Part shown: one piece after another, positions 25,741 through 34,819 of the stretch
How the letters are laid out: the number at the start of each line of letters is the position of its first letter
How positions within the stretch are numbered: position 1 is the first letter of the stretch
Assembly: GCF_900089835.1 (NCBI RefSeq)
Contig: NZ_OANU01000030.1
Location: 1-52,757 of the forward strand
Length of the DNA stretch: 52,757 nt
Direction of reading: 5' to 3'
From: Vibrio thalassae
Lineage (GTDB): Bacteria > Pseudomonadota > Gammaproteobacteria > Enterobacterales > Vibrionaceae
Program-made: the position numbers and the translations under genes
The notes under the pieces: generated by a model
Told to the model about the DNA's origin: nothing
What the model saw: only the letters and a program-made list of their open reading frames with translations
The model's database searches: none

Positions 25741-26402
25741 ATGAATAGCATTCGACTGTGGCATTTCGCACAAGCTTCCCTTGGTATTGTCCAATGGGTT
25801 GGCATTGCAGTTCTTCTCAACCCTATCATCATTGAAAGAACATCGAGTGGCGCACTATTAGGACAGGTGATGGCGCTTATTGGAGGCGCTGGCTTACTGG
25901 CCCCTTTGATTGGAGGCATCGCTGACCGTTATTGTTACCATCGCCTGTTACAGCGAATGGCTCTGTTTATTCATTTTATTGCTCTTTTGATTCTTTATTT
26001 CGCAGACACGACCGCGGCAATATATTGGACCGTTGGCACGCTACCCTTATTGATCTTTCGATGGCAATTAGGATTGGCTCTTCACTGAAGTCATTGCCTT
26101 TTCGTCACTACTCGCCGTCCTACTCTCCTCCACAGCAAATCAATGCGCTTGGTAACGCAGAGCCGTTGTTGGATTGGTATGCGCTTGCCATCTGCTACTG
26201 TGCGACTCACCGTGCACATCCTTACCACAGTTTAGATATTACCCAGTACCAAGCAGGCAATATGTTAACGTTTTTTTCACACTGTCGAGCCAGTTATCAG
26301 AGATATTATTACTCACACTTTGACGGCGTTTCAGAAAGAAAAGCAAAATTCGTCTCATATCACATACTGGATGGACCATTAAAGCCAATTACTCATATAT
26401 AA
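25741..26402 (+). pseudogene. Degraded MFS-type transporter
   Basis: ATG 25741 opens a 115-aa frame with three or four TM helices and an MFS-like loop GLLAPLIGGIADRYCYHRLLQRM, ending at 26088. Coding potential then hops frames: SMAIRIG in a second frame, VIAFSSLLAVLLSSTANQ in a third (about 26088-26150), and more weak hydrophobic or polar pieces up to a stop at 26402. At least two frameshifts are needed, and a full MFS protein (about 400 aa) could not fit in 660 bp, so a deletion is also likely. It is a dead gene or a badly read one. Confidence 0.6.
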
Positions 26403-26434
26403 TTCGTGACAATTGAGTTTAATCTAAGAGTATT

Positions 26435-27160
26435 ATGTTTCTAACTCCTTACGTTTCTTCTAACAACGAGCAATTCGAGTTCACACGTCAACAGGCAAGC
26501 CACTTTGCAAAAAAGGTAGCCGGTGACTTTAACCCTATACATGACGAAGACAACAAACGATTTTGTGTTCCTGGGGATCTGCTTTTTGCGGCATTACTGC
26601 AAAAACAAGGTATCAGTCAGAAAATGCGCTTTGACTTCTCTGGAATGGTCAGCGATGGCGTCGTTCTCAGTGTTGTAGAAAAGGGCGAAACCGAAAGCAC
26701 GGTTGTCGACCAATCAGGCAAAGAATACCTTCAGATGACTCACGATGGTGAGACCAGTCATAACCAAGAGTTTATCGAACACGTCGTAACTAACTATGTA
26801 CAGTTCTCTGGGATGAACTTTCCTCACATCATGGTGCCCCTCATGCAAAAGCAACAAATGATGATAAATTGCCAGCGTCCTTTGGTTATCTACGAAAGCA
26901 TGGAAGTGGAATTTGAACACCTCAATCTAACCCATCCTGAGGTTGAGTTTACTGGAGCGACCTTTGACGTAGACGGCAAACGTGGTGTGGTAACGTTGAA
27001 CTTCGCATTTAAAGAAGACGGTGTGGTCGTCGGCAAGGGAATCAAGCGTATGGTCGCAAGCGGCTTGAAGCCATACGACAACGCTGCCGTTGACGATCTT
27101 GTATCACGCTTCAATGAGAGAAAAACCTATTTTCTTGACCAGTTCAATAGTGCTGCTTAA
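26435..27160 (+). CDS. DUF3581 protein with MaoC-like hydratase motif
   Basis: The 241-aa cytoplasmic protein matches what I recall of DUF3581. Near the N-terminus AGDFNPIHDED (Asp31, Asn33, His36) closely resembles the hydratase-2 signature [STGC]GDxNP[LIV]H of MaoC/R-specific enoyl-CoA hydratases, including both catalytic residues. Two halves (about 10-110 and 120-225) could be two hot-dog domains. Function is unproven; a hydratase or acyl-binding role is inferred from the motif. It is a single gene with its own terminator at 27177-27203. Confidence 0.8.
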   Translation: MFLTPYVSSNNEQFEFTRQQASHFAKKVAGDFNPIHDEDNKRFCVPGDLLFAALLQKQGISQKMRFDFSGMVSDGVVLSVVEKGETESTVVDQSGKEYLQMTHDGETSHNQEFIEHVVTNYVQFSGMNFPHIMVPLMQKQQMMINCQRPLVIYESMEVEFEHLNLTHPEVEFTGATFDVDGKRGVVTLNFAFKEDGVVVGKGIKRMVASGLKPYDNAAVDDLVSRFNERKTYFLDQFNSAA

Positions 27161-27176
27161 TCATTGCCAAAAACAA

Positions 27177-27203
27177 AAAGCCTCGATGTTATATCGAGGC
27201 TTT
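27177..27203. terminator. Terminator after DUF3581 gene
   Basis: AAAGCCTCGAT and ATCGAGGCTTT pair perfectly around GTTAT; CTGTTTG follows. It may also serve the minus-strand gene that ends at 27219. Confidence 0.85.
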
Positions 27204-27218
27204 CTGTTTGCTGGGCGA

Positions 27219-27710
27219 TCAGTTTAGCAGCGTTGCGGTAGACTGATTGTCATGATATCGCTTTAAATTATCGAAATAAAAATGCGCTTTTTGCACATGC
27301 TCTAATTCGAGCATCCAATTGGCCTTCCTTTGGCATGAACAAAACTTACCTATTTTATCTAGTAAAGCATTACTTTGTTTGTCCAAAACGTCTCTCACGC
27401 TATGTATTAAGTTTGTTTGCTCAATCGACAGAAATTGAAACGTCGCATAAGCGTTGTAATACTTCAAAGGCTTGGTGCTGTTTTCCCAACTGGTTAAAAA
27501 GTGCCGACTGTGACACCGCGGCGTCATAGTAACCAGTCAACATGCACGCAAACTGACAAGGTTTTACTTGGTTATCGTCGATAGCAGCAGAAAATGATGA
27601 GGAAGGTGTTGTAGAACTTCATCAAAAAGATGGTAGGCCTCGGGCCAATGACCCTGTTCTACCAATTGTTCTGCTTTTAAAAACCGATTCCAACACGCTT
27701 CAATATTCAT
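27219..27710 (-). pseudogene. TPR-like hypothetical protein, two frameshifts
   Basis: From ATG 27710 the frame encodes a TPR-like helix pair (CWNRFLKAEQLVEQGHWPEAYHLF, seen as AEQLVEQGHWPEAYHLFDEV) to about 27600. Sensible coding continues in another frame as FSAAIDDNQVKPCQFACM and ALFNQLGKQHQAFEVLQRL to about 27425, then returns to a third as EQTNLIHSVRDVLDKQSNALL to the stop at 27219. Restored length would be about 163 aa. Both shifts are single-base events. As the three pieces read through as one helical protein, this is either a young pseudogene or two base-calling errors. Function unknown. Confidence 0.6.
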
Positions 27711-27792
27711 AACTATTTTGTTCCAGTAGACGACCACTGAAACCATTTAAATGCAAATAGAAATCAATTGCAAATAAATGTTATTTGTAACT

Positions 27793-28257
27793 CTAAATCC
27801 AACGTCTCACTTTTGCTTTATACGTGAGGTAGTCGTCCCCAAAGATTCTCTCCAATGCCCGCTCCTCGGGCTTAATTTGAAAGCGAGTCATATAGGGGAT
27901 AAAAAAGATCGATAGCATCAAACTCAGACCATTTTCCAGCCAAAAACCCCAACACAACAGTAGTGTAAATAGCGCCACATACATTGGATTTCTTGTTTTG
28001 GAAAAAATACCCGAGTTCACCACAGTCGATGCTTTATTTGGCTTAGTGGGATCCACCGTCGTTTTGGCTTTCTTAAACTCAATAACACCAGAGACTCCAA
28101 CATACCCACTAAAGACAAATAGTATCGCTACCCATATAATCTTGAGTGGAATATGCATATAGACCCAGCCATTATCCACTGACGCTAACGCATACATAGC
28201 AACAGCAAAGAGAATAAACAGCACGACTGGTGGGATTTTTAGCTCAAGGGCCTTCAT
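27793..28257 (-). CDS. Isoprenylcysteine carboxyl methyltransferase-like membrane protein
   Basis: The 154-aa protein starts at ATG 28257 behind AAGGAACA. It has four TM helices, the family motif RNPMYVALFTLLLCWGFW (SAM/prenyl site) near 90-107 and a C-terminal PEERALERIFGDDYLTYKAKVRRW motif, here given as PEERALERIFGDDYL. Such bacterial ICMT/PEMT-like proteins methylate lipids or unknown small substrates. It follows ydiJ on the same strand, after that gene's terminator. Confidence 0.85.
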   Translation of the reverse strand: MKALELKIPPVVLFILFAVAMYALASVDNGWVYMHIPLKIIWVAILFVFSGYVGVSGVIEFKKAKTTVDPTKPNKASTVVNSGIFSKTRNPMYVALFTLLLCWGFWLENGLSLMLSIFFIPYMTRFQIKPEERALERIFGDDYLTYKAKVRRWI

Positions 28258-28280
28258 TAATTGTTCCTTTATCAATAATA

Positions 28281-28302
28281 AAAGCGCTCCAGTGAGGAGC
28301 GC
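28281..28302 (-). terminator. Terminator after ydiJ
   Basis: On the minus strand GCGCTCC, TCACT and GGAGCGC are followed by TTTTATT. It separates ydiJ from the ICMT-like gene. Confidence 0.85.
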
Positions 28303-28311
28303 ATTATCGTG

Positions 28312-31300
28312 TTAGTTGAGCAGCTGCAATAGAGCTTGTACTGGATGTTTCACTTTCACATTTTCAAAGCGCTTCACCTGACTTCGGCAAGAATACCCCG
28401 TCACTAAGCAGCGCTCTTTAGGCAATTGGTCCAAATTAGGCTGCCAGCTTAATCCATAGATGTCTTTCGACATTTGCAACTTGTCTGATTCGTGCCCAAA
28501 CGTCCCAGCCATTCCACAGCAACCAACAGGCACTGTCGTCAACCGCCCGCCAAAATGTTGAAAAATAGTACCCCACTCTTTTTCAGCATTAGGCATTTTG
28601 GTTTTCTCTGTACAATGCGCGAACAAATACCACTGTGCTTCATCCACGGTCTCAAGATCGCCTTTATCCTGCACCAAGGGCATGATCCATTCGTGGGCCG
28701 TCAATACATCAAAGACGCCACGCTCCTGTCCTAGAATCTCGACATATTCATCGCGATAGCACAATACTAGAGCGGGGTCGACGCCGACTAATGGCATATT
28801 AAGTTGTGCTACTTGAGCTAAGAAATCTGCTGTTGATTTCGCACCTTTCGCAAACTGACGCAAAAATCCTTTTATGTGAGCAGCTTTGCCGTTGGGCTTA
28901 AACGGCAGTAATACCGGTTTCTTACCCAATTTGAGGATAAGCTTAGCAAAGTCTTCGACCACTTCGGCATCATAGAAGCTGGTAAAGGGGTCTTGAACAA
29001 TGCACACATAGTCGCTGCGCTGCTCCGCTGGAATCGCTTGTAACTGCTCTAGGTTAAATTGAGAAACAGGTTGAGACTTCAACCGCTGTTTGAGCGTTGG
29101 CACTGAAAGAAGCGGAGCATCAATATAACCAACGGTTTTTTCAGTTAGCGTTTGCACCAGTCGTTGATTTAACCCGAAATTGACCACTTTTGGGAAAGTC
29201 GCCATATACGGCAATAATGTCTCGATATTCGCCACTAAATAATCTTTTGCTGGCCTTTGATATCTTGAGTAATAAAGGTTCAGGAATCGAGCTCTGAAGC
29301 TTGGCACATCCACCTTAATTGGACATTGGCTAGCACAAGCTTTACAAGCAAGGCAGCCATTCATGGCATCGTAGACTTCATGAGAAAAATCATATTCATG
29401 ACGTTTGTTAAACGTATTGCGCCATTTTTCAATCAGTCCTTTTGCGCTATTTGAGTGATTGATGTTGCTTTCTAATTCTAGAACATCAAAGCCCTGCTCT
29501 GATAACTGTCTTAACCATTCACGTACTAGGCCAGCTCTACCTTTTGGTGAATGGCGTCTGTCTGCAGTCACTTTCATTGACGGACACATTGGAGAAGCGG
29601 TGTCGTAATTGAAGCAAAGACCGTTACCATTACATTCCATTGCTTGAGCAAAACTATCGCGAACTTCAATCGGTATCTGTCGGTCGAACGTTCCTCGCTT
29701 GGCATCCGAGACTTTGACCAGTTCGTCCGTACTCTCTAGCGGAGTACAGATTTTACCTGGGTTCATTTTATTCAATGGATCGCACGCAGCTTTAATACGT
29801 CTGAGTTCATTAAACAGCTGTTCACCAAAGAAGTCTGGCCCATATTCAGAGCGAAAGCCCTTGCCGTGTTCGCCCCACATCAGGCCACCATATTTAGCCA
29901 CCAGTTTCACGACTTCATCGGAGATCTGATGCATCAATGACTCTTGCTCAGGGTCACACATATCCAGAGCGGGCCTCACATGTAATACACCTGCGTCCAC
30001 ATGCCCAAACATGCCATAATTCAATCCGTGGCCATCGAGCAAATCACGAAACTCGGCGATAAAGTCCGCCAAGTTCTCTGGTGGTACACAAGTGTCCTCT
30101 GCAAAGGCGATAGGTTTTGCACTCCCTTTGACAGCGCCTAATAAGCCCACCGCTTTCTTACGCATATTGTAAATGCGCCCAAGACTCGCAACATCGCTGG
30201 TTACCTGATAACCAATAATACCGTCTTGCTCTGTGTTCAGTTTTTCATCCAAACTCTTAATGAGTGCGGCTACCGCTTGAGTAACATCGTCTTCATCTTG
30301 TCCAGCGTACTCCACCATATTGATGCCCTGCATTTCTTTGCCGGGAACATCACTAATCAGATCGCTTACGGTATGCCAAACAATATCTTGCTTCGCTAAA
30401 TTCAAGACACGTGAATCTACCGTCTCCACAGACAATGCGTTCGCTCCTACCATAAAAGGAGCGTTTCTCAATGCCGCATCAAAACTATTGTATTTAACAT
30501 TGATGAGAGTCCGAGCTTTGGGGATTGGCGTCAGGTTCAGCGTAACTTCTGTGATAAATGCCAAGGAACCCTCTGCGCCACAAAGAATTCGCGTGACATC
30601 GAACTGGTCTGTTGCAGGATCATAAGCATTGTTCAAATCGTATCCCGTCAGGAACCGATTCAGAGGTGGAAATTTTTCATCAATCAACGCTCTATTTTGC
30701 TTACATACTTGCTCTGTAACTTGCAAAGCATGACTGGCGAAACTGTCTGCTTCTGGTTCACCCAATGAACCATCACTTTCTAATAAAGAACCGTCAGCAA
30801 ACACAGCTTGAAGCGACAACACATGATCCGATGTCTTACCGTATTTTAACGACCCTTGTCCAGACGCGTCAGTGTTGACCATGCCCCCTAGAGTCGCACG
30901 GTTACTGGTAGAAAGATCTGGAGAAAAGAAAAAGCCAAACGGACGCACTGCGTCATTCAACGCGTCCTTGACGATACCGGTTTGAACTCTTACCCACCCT
31001 TCTTGCTCATTAATCTCAACAACCTGATTCATATGTCGAGATAAATCAACAACGATACCCGACGTCAAAGACTGACCGTTCGTCCCAGTACCACCTCCTC
31101 GTGGAGAAAAGGCAATCGACGCAAATTTTTCTTGATTGGCCAGCTTTCCGATAAGCTGAACATCTGCCGTTGTTTTGGGATGAACTACCGCTTGCGGCAA
31201 TTTTTGATAAACACTGTTGTCGGTTGCCACGGCAAGGCGACTTGAATATTGTGTTTCTATATCCCCAGTAAAACCTTCAACCTCAAGCTGTTTTAAATAA

Positions 31301-31350
31301 AGCAATACGGCGGGATTAATATCGGTTTGAGAGTGTAATCTTGGTAACAT
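28312..31350 (-). CDS. ydiJ: FAD/[4Fe-4S] D-2-hydroxy acid dehydrogenase, YdiJ family
   Basis: The 1012-aa protein fuses an FAD-binding PCMH domain (about 45-260, with PRGGGTGTNGQSL and GGMVNTDASGQGSLKYG), an FAD-oxidase C-terminal domain (about 260-530, FGHVDAGVLHVRP, WGEHGKGFRSEYG), a [4Fe-4S] segment (CLACKACASQCPIKVDVP near 668) and a CCG-type cysteine domain with VGCCGMAGTFGHE near 930. E. coli YdiJ (1018 aa) has been shown to oxidise D-2-hydroxyglutarate; the same reaction is likely here. Electrons probably go to an electron-transfer partner or quinone. Stands as a single gene with its own terminator. Confidence 0.9.
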   Translation of the reverse strand: MLPRLHSQTDINPAVLLYLKQLEVEGFTGDIETQYSSRLAVATDNSVYQKLPQAVVHPKTTADVQLIGKLANQEKFASIAFSPRGGGTGTNGQSLTSGIVVDLSRHMNQVVEINEQEGWVRVQTGIVKDALNDAVRPFGFFFSPDLSTSNRATLGGMVNTDASGQGSLKYGKTSDHVLSLQAVFADGSLLESDGSLGEPEADSFASHALQVTEQVCKQNRALIDEKFPPLNRFLTGYDLNNAYDPATDQFDVTRILCGAEGSLAFITEVTLNLTPIPKARTLINVKYNSFDAALRNAPFMVGANALSVETVDSRVLNLAKQDIVWHTVSDLISDVPGKEMQGINMVEYAGQDEDDVTQAVAALIKSLDEKLNTEQDGIIGYQVTSDVASLGRIYNMRKKAVGLLGAVKGSAKPIAFAEDTCVPPENLADFIAEFRDLLDGHGLNYGMFGHVDAGVLHVRPALDMCDPEQESLMHQISDEVVKLVAKYGGLMWGEHGKGFRSEYGPDFFGEQLFNELRRIKAACDPLNKMNPGKICTPLESTDELVKVSDAKRGTFDRQIPIEVRDSFAQAMECNGNGLCFNYDTASPMCPSMKVTADRRHSPKGRAGLVREWLRQLSEQGFDVLELESNINHSNSAKGLIEKWRNTFNKRHEYDFSHEVYDAMNGCLACKACASQCPIKVDVPSFRARFLNLYYSRYQRPAKDYLVANIETLLPYMATFPKVVNFGLNQRLVQTLTEKTVGYIDAPLLSVPTLKQRLKSQPVSQFNLEQLQAIPAEQRSDYVCIVQDPFTSFYDAEVVEDFAKLILKLGKKPVLLPFKPNGKAAHIKGFLRQFAKGAKSTADFLAQVAQLNMPLVGVDPALVLCYRDEYVEILGQERGVFDVLTAHEWIMPLVQDKGDLETVDEAQWYLFAHCTEKTKMPNAEKEWGTIFQHFGGRLTTVPVGCCGMAGTFGHESDKLQMSKDIYGLSWQPNLDQLPKERCLVTGYSCRSQVKRFENVKVKHPVQALLQLLN

Positions 31351-31634
31351 TTAGCTTCCTGCCTCCTAATTACGCCGATCCGCTCGGCAAAGGAGTGTAT
31401 GTAAAAGAGAAAGTTCATCTACTTAGTAGTATCGTCATAAAATAAACGTGTTTTATTATTGTACGTAGCTGAATCCGAATAGATTTTATATGCACTGGAC
31501 ACTCTACAACAACTAAAAATGTGATCAAATCGTAAAGTCATAGCGATTGAGCATGGTTTATGCCTTTTCAAGAGGTTTGCTTCGTGACACACTCGTTAAA
31601 CCATGGAAGAAATGATCGAACAAAGTAACATTCA

Positions 31635-32309
31635 ATGAAAAAAACCAAAGTAATCACGACTGAAGATATCTTACTTAAGCTTTGCCAATCGGTTTCCACC
31701 GTCCTGACCTCAGCCACTCAATCGAACGTGACCTATTCTGCGATGGTGCAAAAAATCACCAAAACAACGCTAAAGCCTGACTTTGGTTGCTTTGTGCTCT
31801 TTGATGGTGGGTTTTCGGGGCTAGTCGTTATCAATTTTACGTCCCAAGCCGCGTTAGAAGTGTATGGTAATTACATGCGCAGTATGGGGATGCCAGAAGA
31901 AGATCTTGCTATCCATCACAACGCGGACGAAGTTGGTGATGTCCTTGGTGAGCTCATGAATCAACTTGTGGGTGACTTCACTAACAAAGTACGCAAAGAG
32001 CTGCAAACCAACATTACTCAAAATCAACCTAAAATGTTGGCGATCAACAAACAAGTTGTCCTTTCAGTGGACACCAACTTAGAGCGTCCTCAAGCGCGTC
32101 GAGTAACCTTCTCAACGGCCAAAAACAACATTTTCTACCTTGAGTTTGCAATGGATAAAACCGAGTTCATTCAAATGGAAGAATTTGAAGTGCAACCTGA
32201 TGAGTCCCCTGACGCAATCATCGAACAAGCCACCGCCTCGACAAAACAACGCAGCGACAACAAAACAGAGAACAACAATCAAGACTTGCTTGATGAGCTA
32301 GGCATTTAA
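31635..32309 (+). CDS. DUF3334 protein with CheC/CheX phosphatase motif
   Basis: The 224-aa cytoplasmic protein fits DUF3334 as I recall it. Residues Asp102, Glu106, Asn109 and Pro132 (DVLGELMN, then 22 residues, then P) match exactly the [DS]x3Ex2Nx22P consensus of CheC/CheX/FliY phosphatases, and GCFVLFDGGFSGLVVINF with the helix after it suits the CheX fold. It may therefore dephosphorylate a response regulator; no chemotaxis gene is adjacent. The last 35 residues are a polar tail ending LLDELGI that could be a docking peptide. Function is inferred from motif only. Confidence 0.82.
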   Translation: MKKTKVITTEDILLKLCQSVSTVLTSATQSNVTYSAMVQKITKTTLKPDFGCFVLFDGGFSGLVVINFTSQAALEVYGNYMRSMGMPEEDLAIHHNADEVGDVLGELMNQLVGDFTNKVRKELQTNITQNQPKMLAINKQVVLSVDTNLERPQARRVTFSTAKNNIFYLEFAMDKTEFIQMEEFEVQPDESPDAIIEQATASTKQRSDNKTENNNQDLLDELGI

Positions 32310-32447
32310 GCGCTATTCGGCAAATTGTTTATGGAATCTTATTACTGCTAAGGGTCCTGCCCTTCTTCTTATACACTTTCACTTTTAGTGGAAAATCGTT
32401 AAAATAGTGCCCTTTTTCTTTCGCGGTACAGAGAACTCAGATTGTCG

Positions 32448-33131
32448 ATGGATAAACAGAAAGCCCTCAAAAAGATTGCCAAGTGCTTAGAATTAGGTAA
32501 CTCGGCGAACGTCAATGAAGCAGCCAATGCCATCAAAATGGCGCATCGCCTCATGCTCAAATACGGTCTAGATAAGGACGACATTGAGTTTATTAAGATG
32601 GGCAAAACACAATCCACGCATTTACTGCCTACCACGATTAGTTCTACATTGCTGCGCGTTATTCGAGGTATTAATACCAAGTTTGGTGTTGAAGCAGTTT
32701 TGCTAAACCATAAAGGTCTAAAACGTGTAGAGTTTATTGGGGAAGCTGACCGCGCCATTTTTGCAGCCTTTGCGTTTGATATTATTTATCGTGAAATGAA
32801 TGAGCAAACAGGTCAGTTTAGAAATAGCTTCGCGGGTTCTGGTACGTCAAATACAGAAGTGACTAGGCGCGTTAACTCGTTCGTCTCTGGATGGATTGAA
32901 GGCGCACTTGAAAAACTGCCTGTCATCACCCCAGATGATGAGTCTGCCAACAAAATTAACAACTATATCGATAAAGAGTTCAAAAACATCGATAGAGAGA
33001 CGTTTAAGCAGCAGCTAAAAGAAGCGATGAAGAATATCACCGCGGATTACGAAGTTGGGTTGAAAAAAGGTCGAAAGGTCTCGGTAAATCGACCAATAGA
33101 CGGCGCTCAAGCACCTAAAATGCTGAAATAA
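32448..33131 (+). CDS. DUF2786 protein
   Basis: Starting at ATG 32448 (a TTG at 32442 adds two residues) the 227-aa protein begins with the DUF2786 domain: KALKKIAKCLELGNSANVNEAANAIKMAHRLMLKYGLD (shown as LKKIAKCLELGNSANVNEAA), a helical motif also present in phage-related proteins. The middle part has a conserved region with FRNSFAGSGTSN, and the C-terminus is basic (KKGRKVSVNRP). No catalytic residues recognised. It lies between DUF3334 and the Sel1 gene on the same strand, 30 bases before the latter. Confidence 0.78.
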   Translation: MDKQKALKKIAKCLELGNSANVNEAANAIKMAHRLMLKYGLDKDDIEFIKMGKTQSTHLLPTTISSTLLRVIRGINTKFGVEAVLLNHKGLKRVEFIGEADRAIFAAFAFDIIYREMNEQTGQFRNSFAGSGTSNTEVTRRVNSFVSGWIEGALEKLPVITPDDESANKINNYIDKEFKNIDRETFKQQLKEAMKNITADYEVGLKKGRKVSVNRPIDGAQAPKMLK

Positions 33132-33161
33132 TAAAACCACACTACTAGGAGAGCGATATTT

Positions 33162-34196
33162 ATGAAGATCAACTTGGCAACGGCATGCTCCAAGTTACTG
33201 TTTGTTTTTATCGCTCTATTACTCTCATTTTCTTCCCTCGCCTCAATTGCACAACTTGAACAGCAAGCACAGCTAAATAACGCAGAAGCTCAGTATCGTC
33301 TAGGATTGGCCTTTGAGACTGGCGAAGGCGTGCGCAGAGACCTCAGCCTTGCCGCCTATTGGTATCAACAAGCAAGTGAGAACGGACATCGCGCAGCGAC
33401 CTATAATTATGCACAAGCTCTAGAGTATGGCCGCGGCATAAAATCCAATCACGCAAAAGCCGTCTTACTTTATACCAAGCTCGCAGTGGAAGGTGATCCC
33501 TCAACCTATGGAAAAATCGCACGTCTTTATCGTGATTTTAAAATCGACATTGCCAACGAAGATCAAGCAGTGCTTTGGTATGACCTCGCAAGAACGCAAT
33601 CTGCCGAGTTTGACGCCGAATACGCGCTGGCTTTGAAAAAACAGTTTGATGCTCACCAACTAAAGCAGATCGAAGCACTAAAACAGCAAGAGCAGTCAGT
33701 AACAAGCGCACCAACACCGGCAAAAACACCTAGCTCACTACCCGTTAGAACAGCGACTAATTGGTCATTACACGGCATCTATCTTGCTTTGCTGTTGTGC
33801 AGTATCTTGACTGCCTTGTTCTTGTTCAAGAGGTTTAGCAGCGCGAATCGACTAGCGGATTCCTCGATGAAAGAGATGAAAATCAGGCTGGCTCAACAAC
33901 AAGACCAGATCACTAAGTTCAAAATACAACTTAAGAGCGCAGCGAGTTTTCAGAAGAAAGCGGCCTCAACAACATCAAAACCAACACCTACGGTGCTTAA
34001 CGACGCCTACCTCCGATTTGGCTTTACTGCAGGGCAAATTAACAACTTAACACCGAAACAAGTGAAGGCACGTTATAAGCAATTGTGTCGCGTTTATCAC
34101 CCGGATGCCCAAGGTAGTGATGAAGAGATGAGGCAATTAAATCTCGCTTTCAAATCCATCATAGAACACCTCAAAGCCACACAAAAAATCCATTGA
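33162..34196 (+). CDS. Sel1-repeat membrane protein with cytoplasmic J domain
   Basis: The 344-aa protein begins with a signal peptide (about 1-28), then three Sel1-like repeats (about 30-140; AQYRLGLAFETGEGVRRD and YNYAQALEYGRGIKSN are clear), a Pro/Thr linker, a TM helix near 205-224, a coiled coil and a C-terminal J domain with the Hsp70-activating HPD motif (RVYHPDAQGSD, about 317). Periplasmic repeats and a cytoplasmic J domain predict a transmembrane adaptor that recruits DnaK to an envelope event. AGGAGA precedes the ATG. The substrate is unknown. Confidence 0.87.
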   Translation: MKINLATACSKLLFVFIALLLSFSSLASIAQLEQQAQLNNAEAQYRLGLAFETGEGVRRDLSLAAYWYQQASENGHRAATYNYAQALEYGRGIKSNHAKAVLLYTKLAVEGDPSTYGKIARLYRDFKIDIANEDQAVLWYDLARTQSAEFDAEYALALKKQFDAHQLKQIEALKQQEQSVTSAPTPAKTPSSLPVRTATNWSLHGIYLALLLCSILTALFLFKRFSSANRLADSSMKEMKIRLAQQQDQITKFKIQLKSAASFQKKAASTTSKPTPTVLNDAYLRFGFTAGQINNLTPKQVKARYKQLCRVYHPDAQGSDEEMRQLNLAFKSIIEHLKATQKIH

Positions 34197-34335
34197 TATC
34201 CTAATTTCTCAGAAAATGGTGATACTGAAAAATATTTGAAACAATTTAAGAAACATTTATTTAACATTGCATGCAATTTTATGTAATAATACGTCCCGAT
34301 AATAACACCCGAACAAATAAGGGTGGGGAGTAAAA

Positions 34336-34524
34336 ATGCATACATTCACTATCGAAGGTTTTTGTGATTGGTGCCAAACGCCAAGTTTTGTGACCAAACA
34401 TGAGTATATAGACGGAGTATGTCATCACTCATGTGAAAAGTGTCTGAGTTTCGCCATTATGGACGTTAAGCAGTTCAATCAAGCAGAAATCGAATATAGA
34501 AACCGATCGTCAGCTCAATCCTAA
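34336..34524 (+). CDS. Small zinc-ribbon-like protein (62 aa)
   Basis: GGGGAG lies 7 bases before ATG 34336 and an intrinsic terminator follows 4 bases after the stop, so this is a genuine small monocistronic gene. The protein has FCDWCQTP and CHHSCEKC, a CxxC plus CxxxCxxC set suitable for one zinc. The C-terminus is polar. No family recognised; regulatory or redox roles are possible. Confidence 0.7.
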   Translation: MHTFTIEGFCDWCQTPSFVTKHEYIDGVCHHSCEKCLSFAIMDVKQFNQAEIEYRNRSSAQS

Positions 34525-34528
34525 AGGA

Positions 34529-34557
34529 ACCGCGCCTCTCATTGAGAGGCGTTTTTG
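34529..34557 (+). terminator. Terminator after zinc-ribbon gene
   Basis: CGCCTCTC, ATT and GAGAGGCG followed by TTTTTG form a standard intrinsic terminator. Confidence 0.85.
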
Positions 34558-34757
34558 TATCCCCCCCTTCTCATCACCTTCAGACGATCAACACCAATCA
34601 AGAAGCATGACCCTATACAGTATTCTTATACAGTAGTTTTCCTCTACCGTTAAAAAAGACGAAAAGTATGAGACAAACTCATTTCCCATATCAATAATTT
34701 AACTTATACAAATCATATGCTTATATTTTTTCGTCGTTTTTTTTATGCAAAAAGTGC

Positions 34758-34800
34758 TTGATCTTTTTACCCTCAAAAACTACTGTATAGACATACAGCA
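34758..34800 (+). promoter_or_regulatory. sulA promoter with LexA box
   Basis: TACTGTATAGACATACAGCA (34781-34800) has the invariant CTGT-N8-ACAG and matches the E. coli LexA consensus at 17 of 20 positions. TTGATC (34758-34763) is a -35 with a 17-bp spacer to TACTGT as the -10, so LexA would cover the -10. The box ends 19 bases before the ATG. Confidence 0.88.
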
Positions 34801-34819
34801 TGTATAAAGGAACAGGGTT

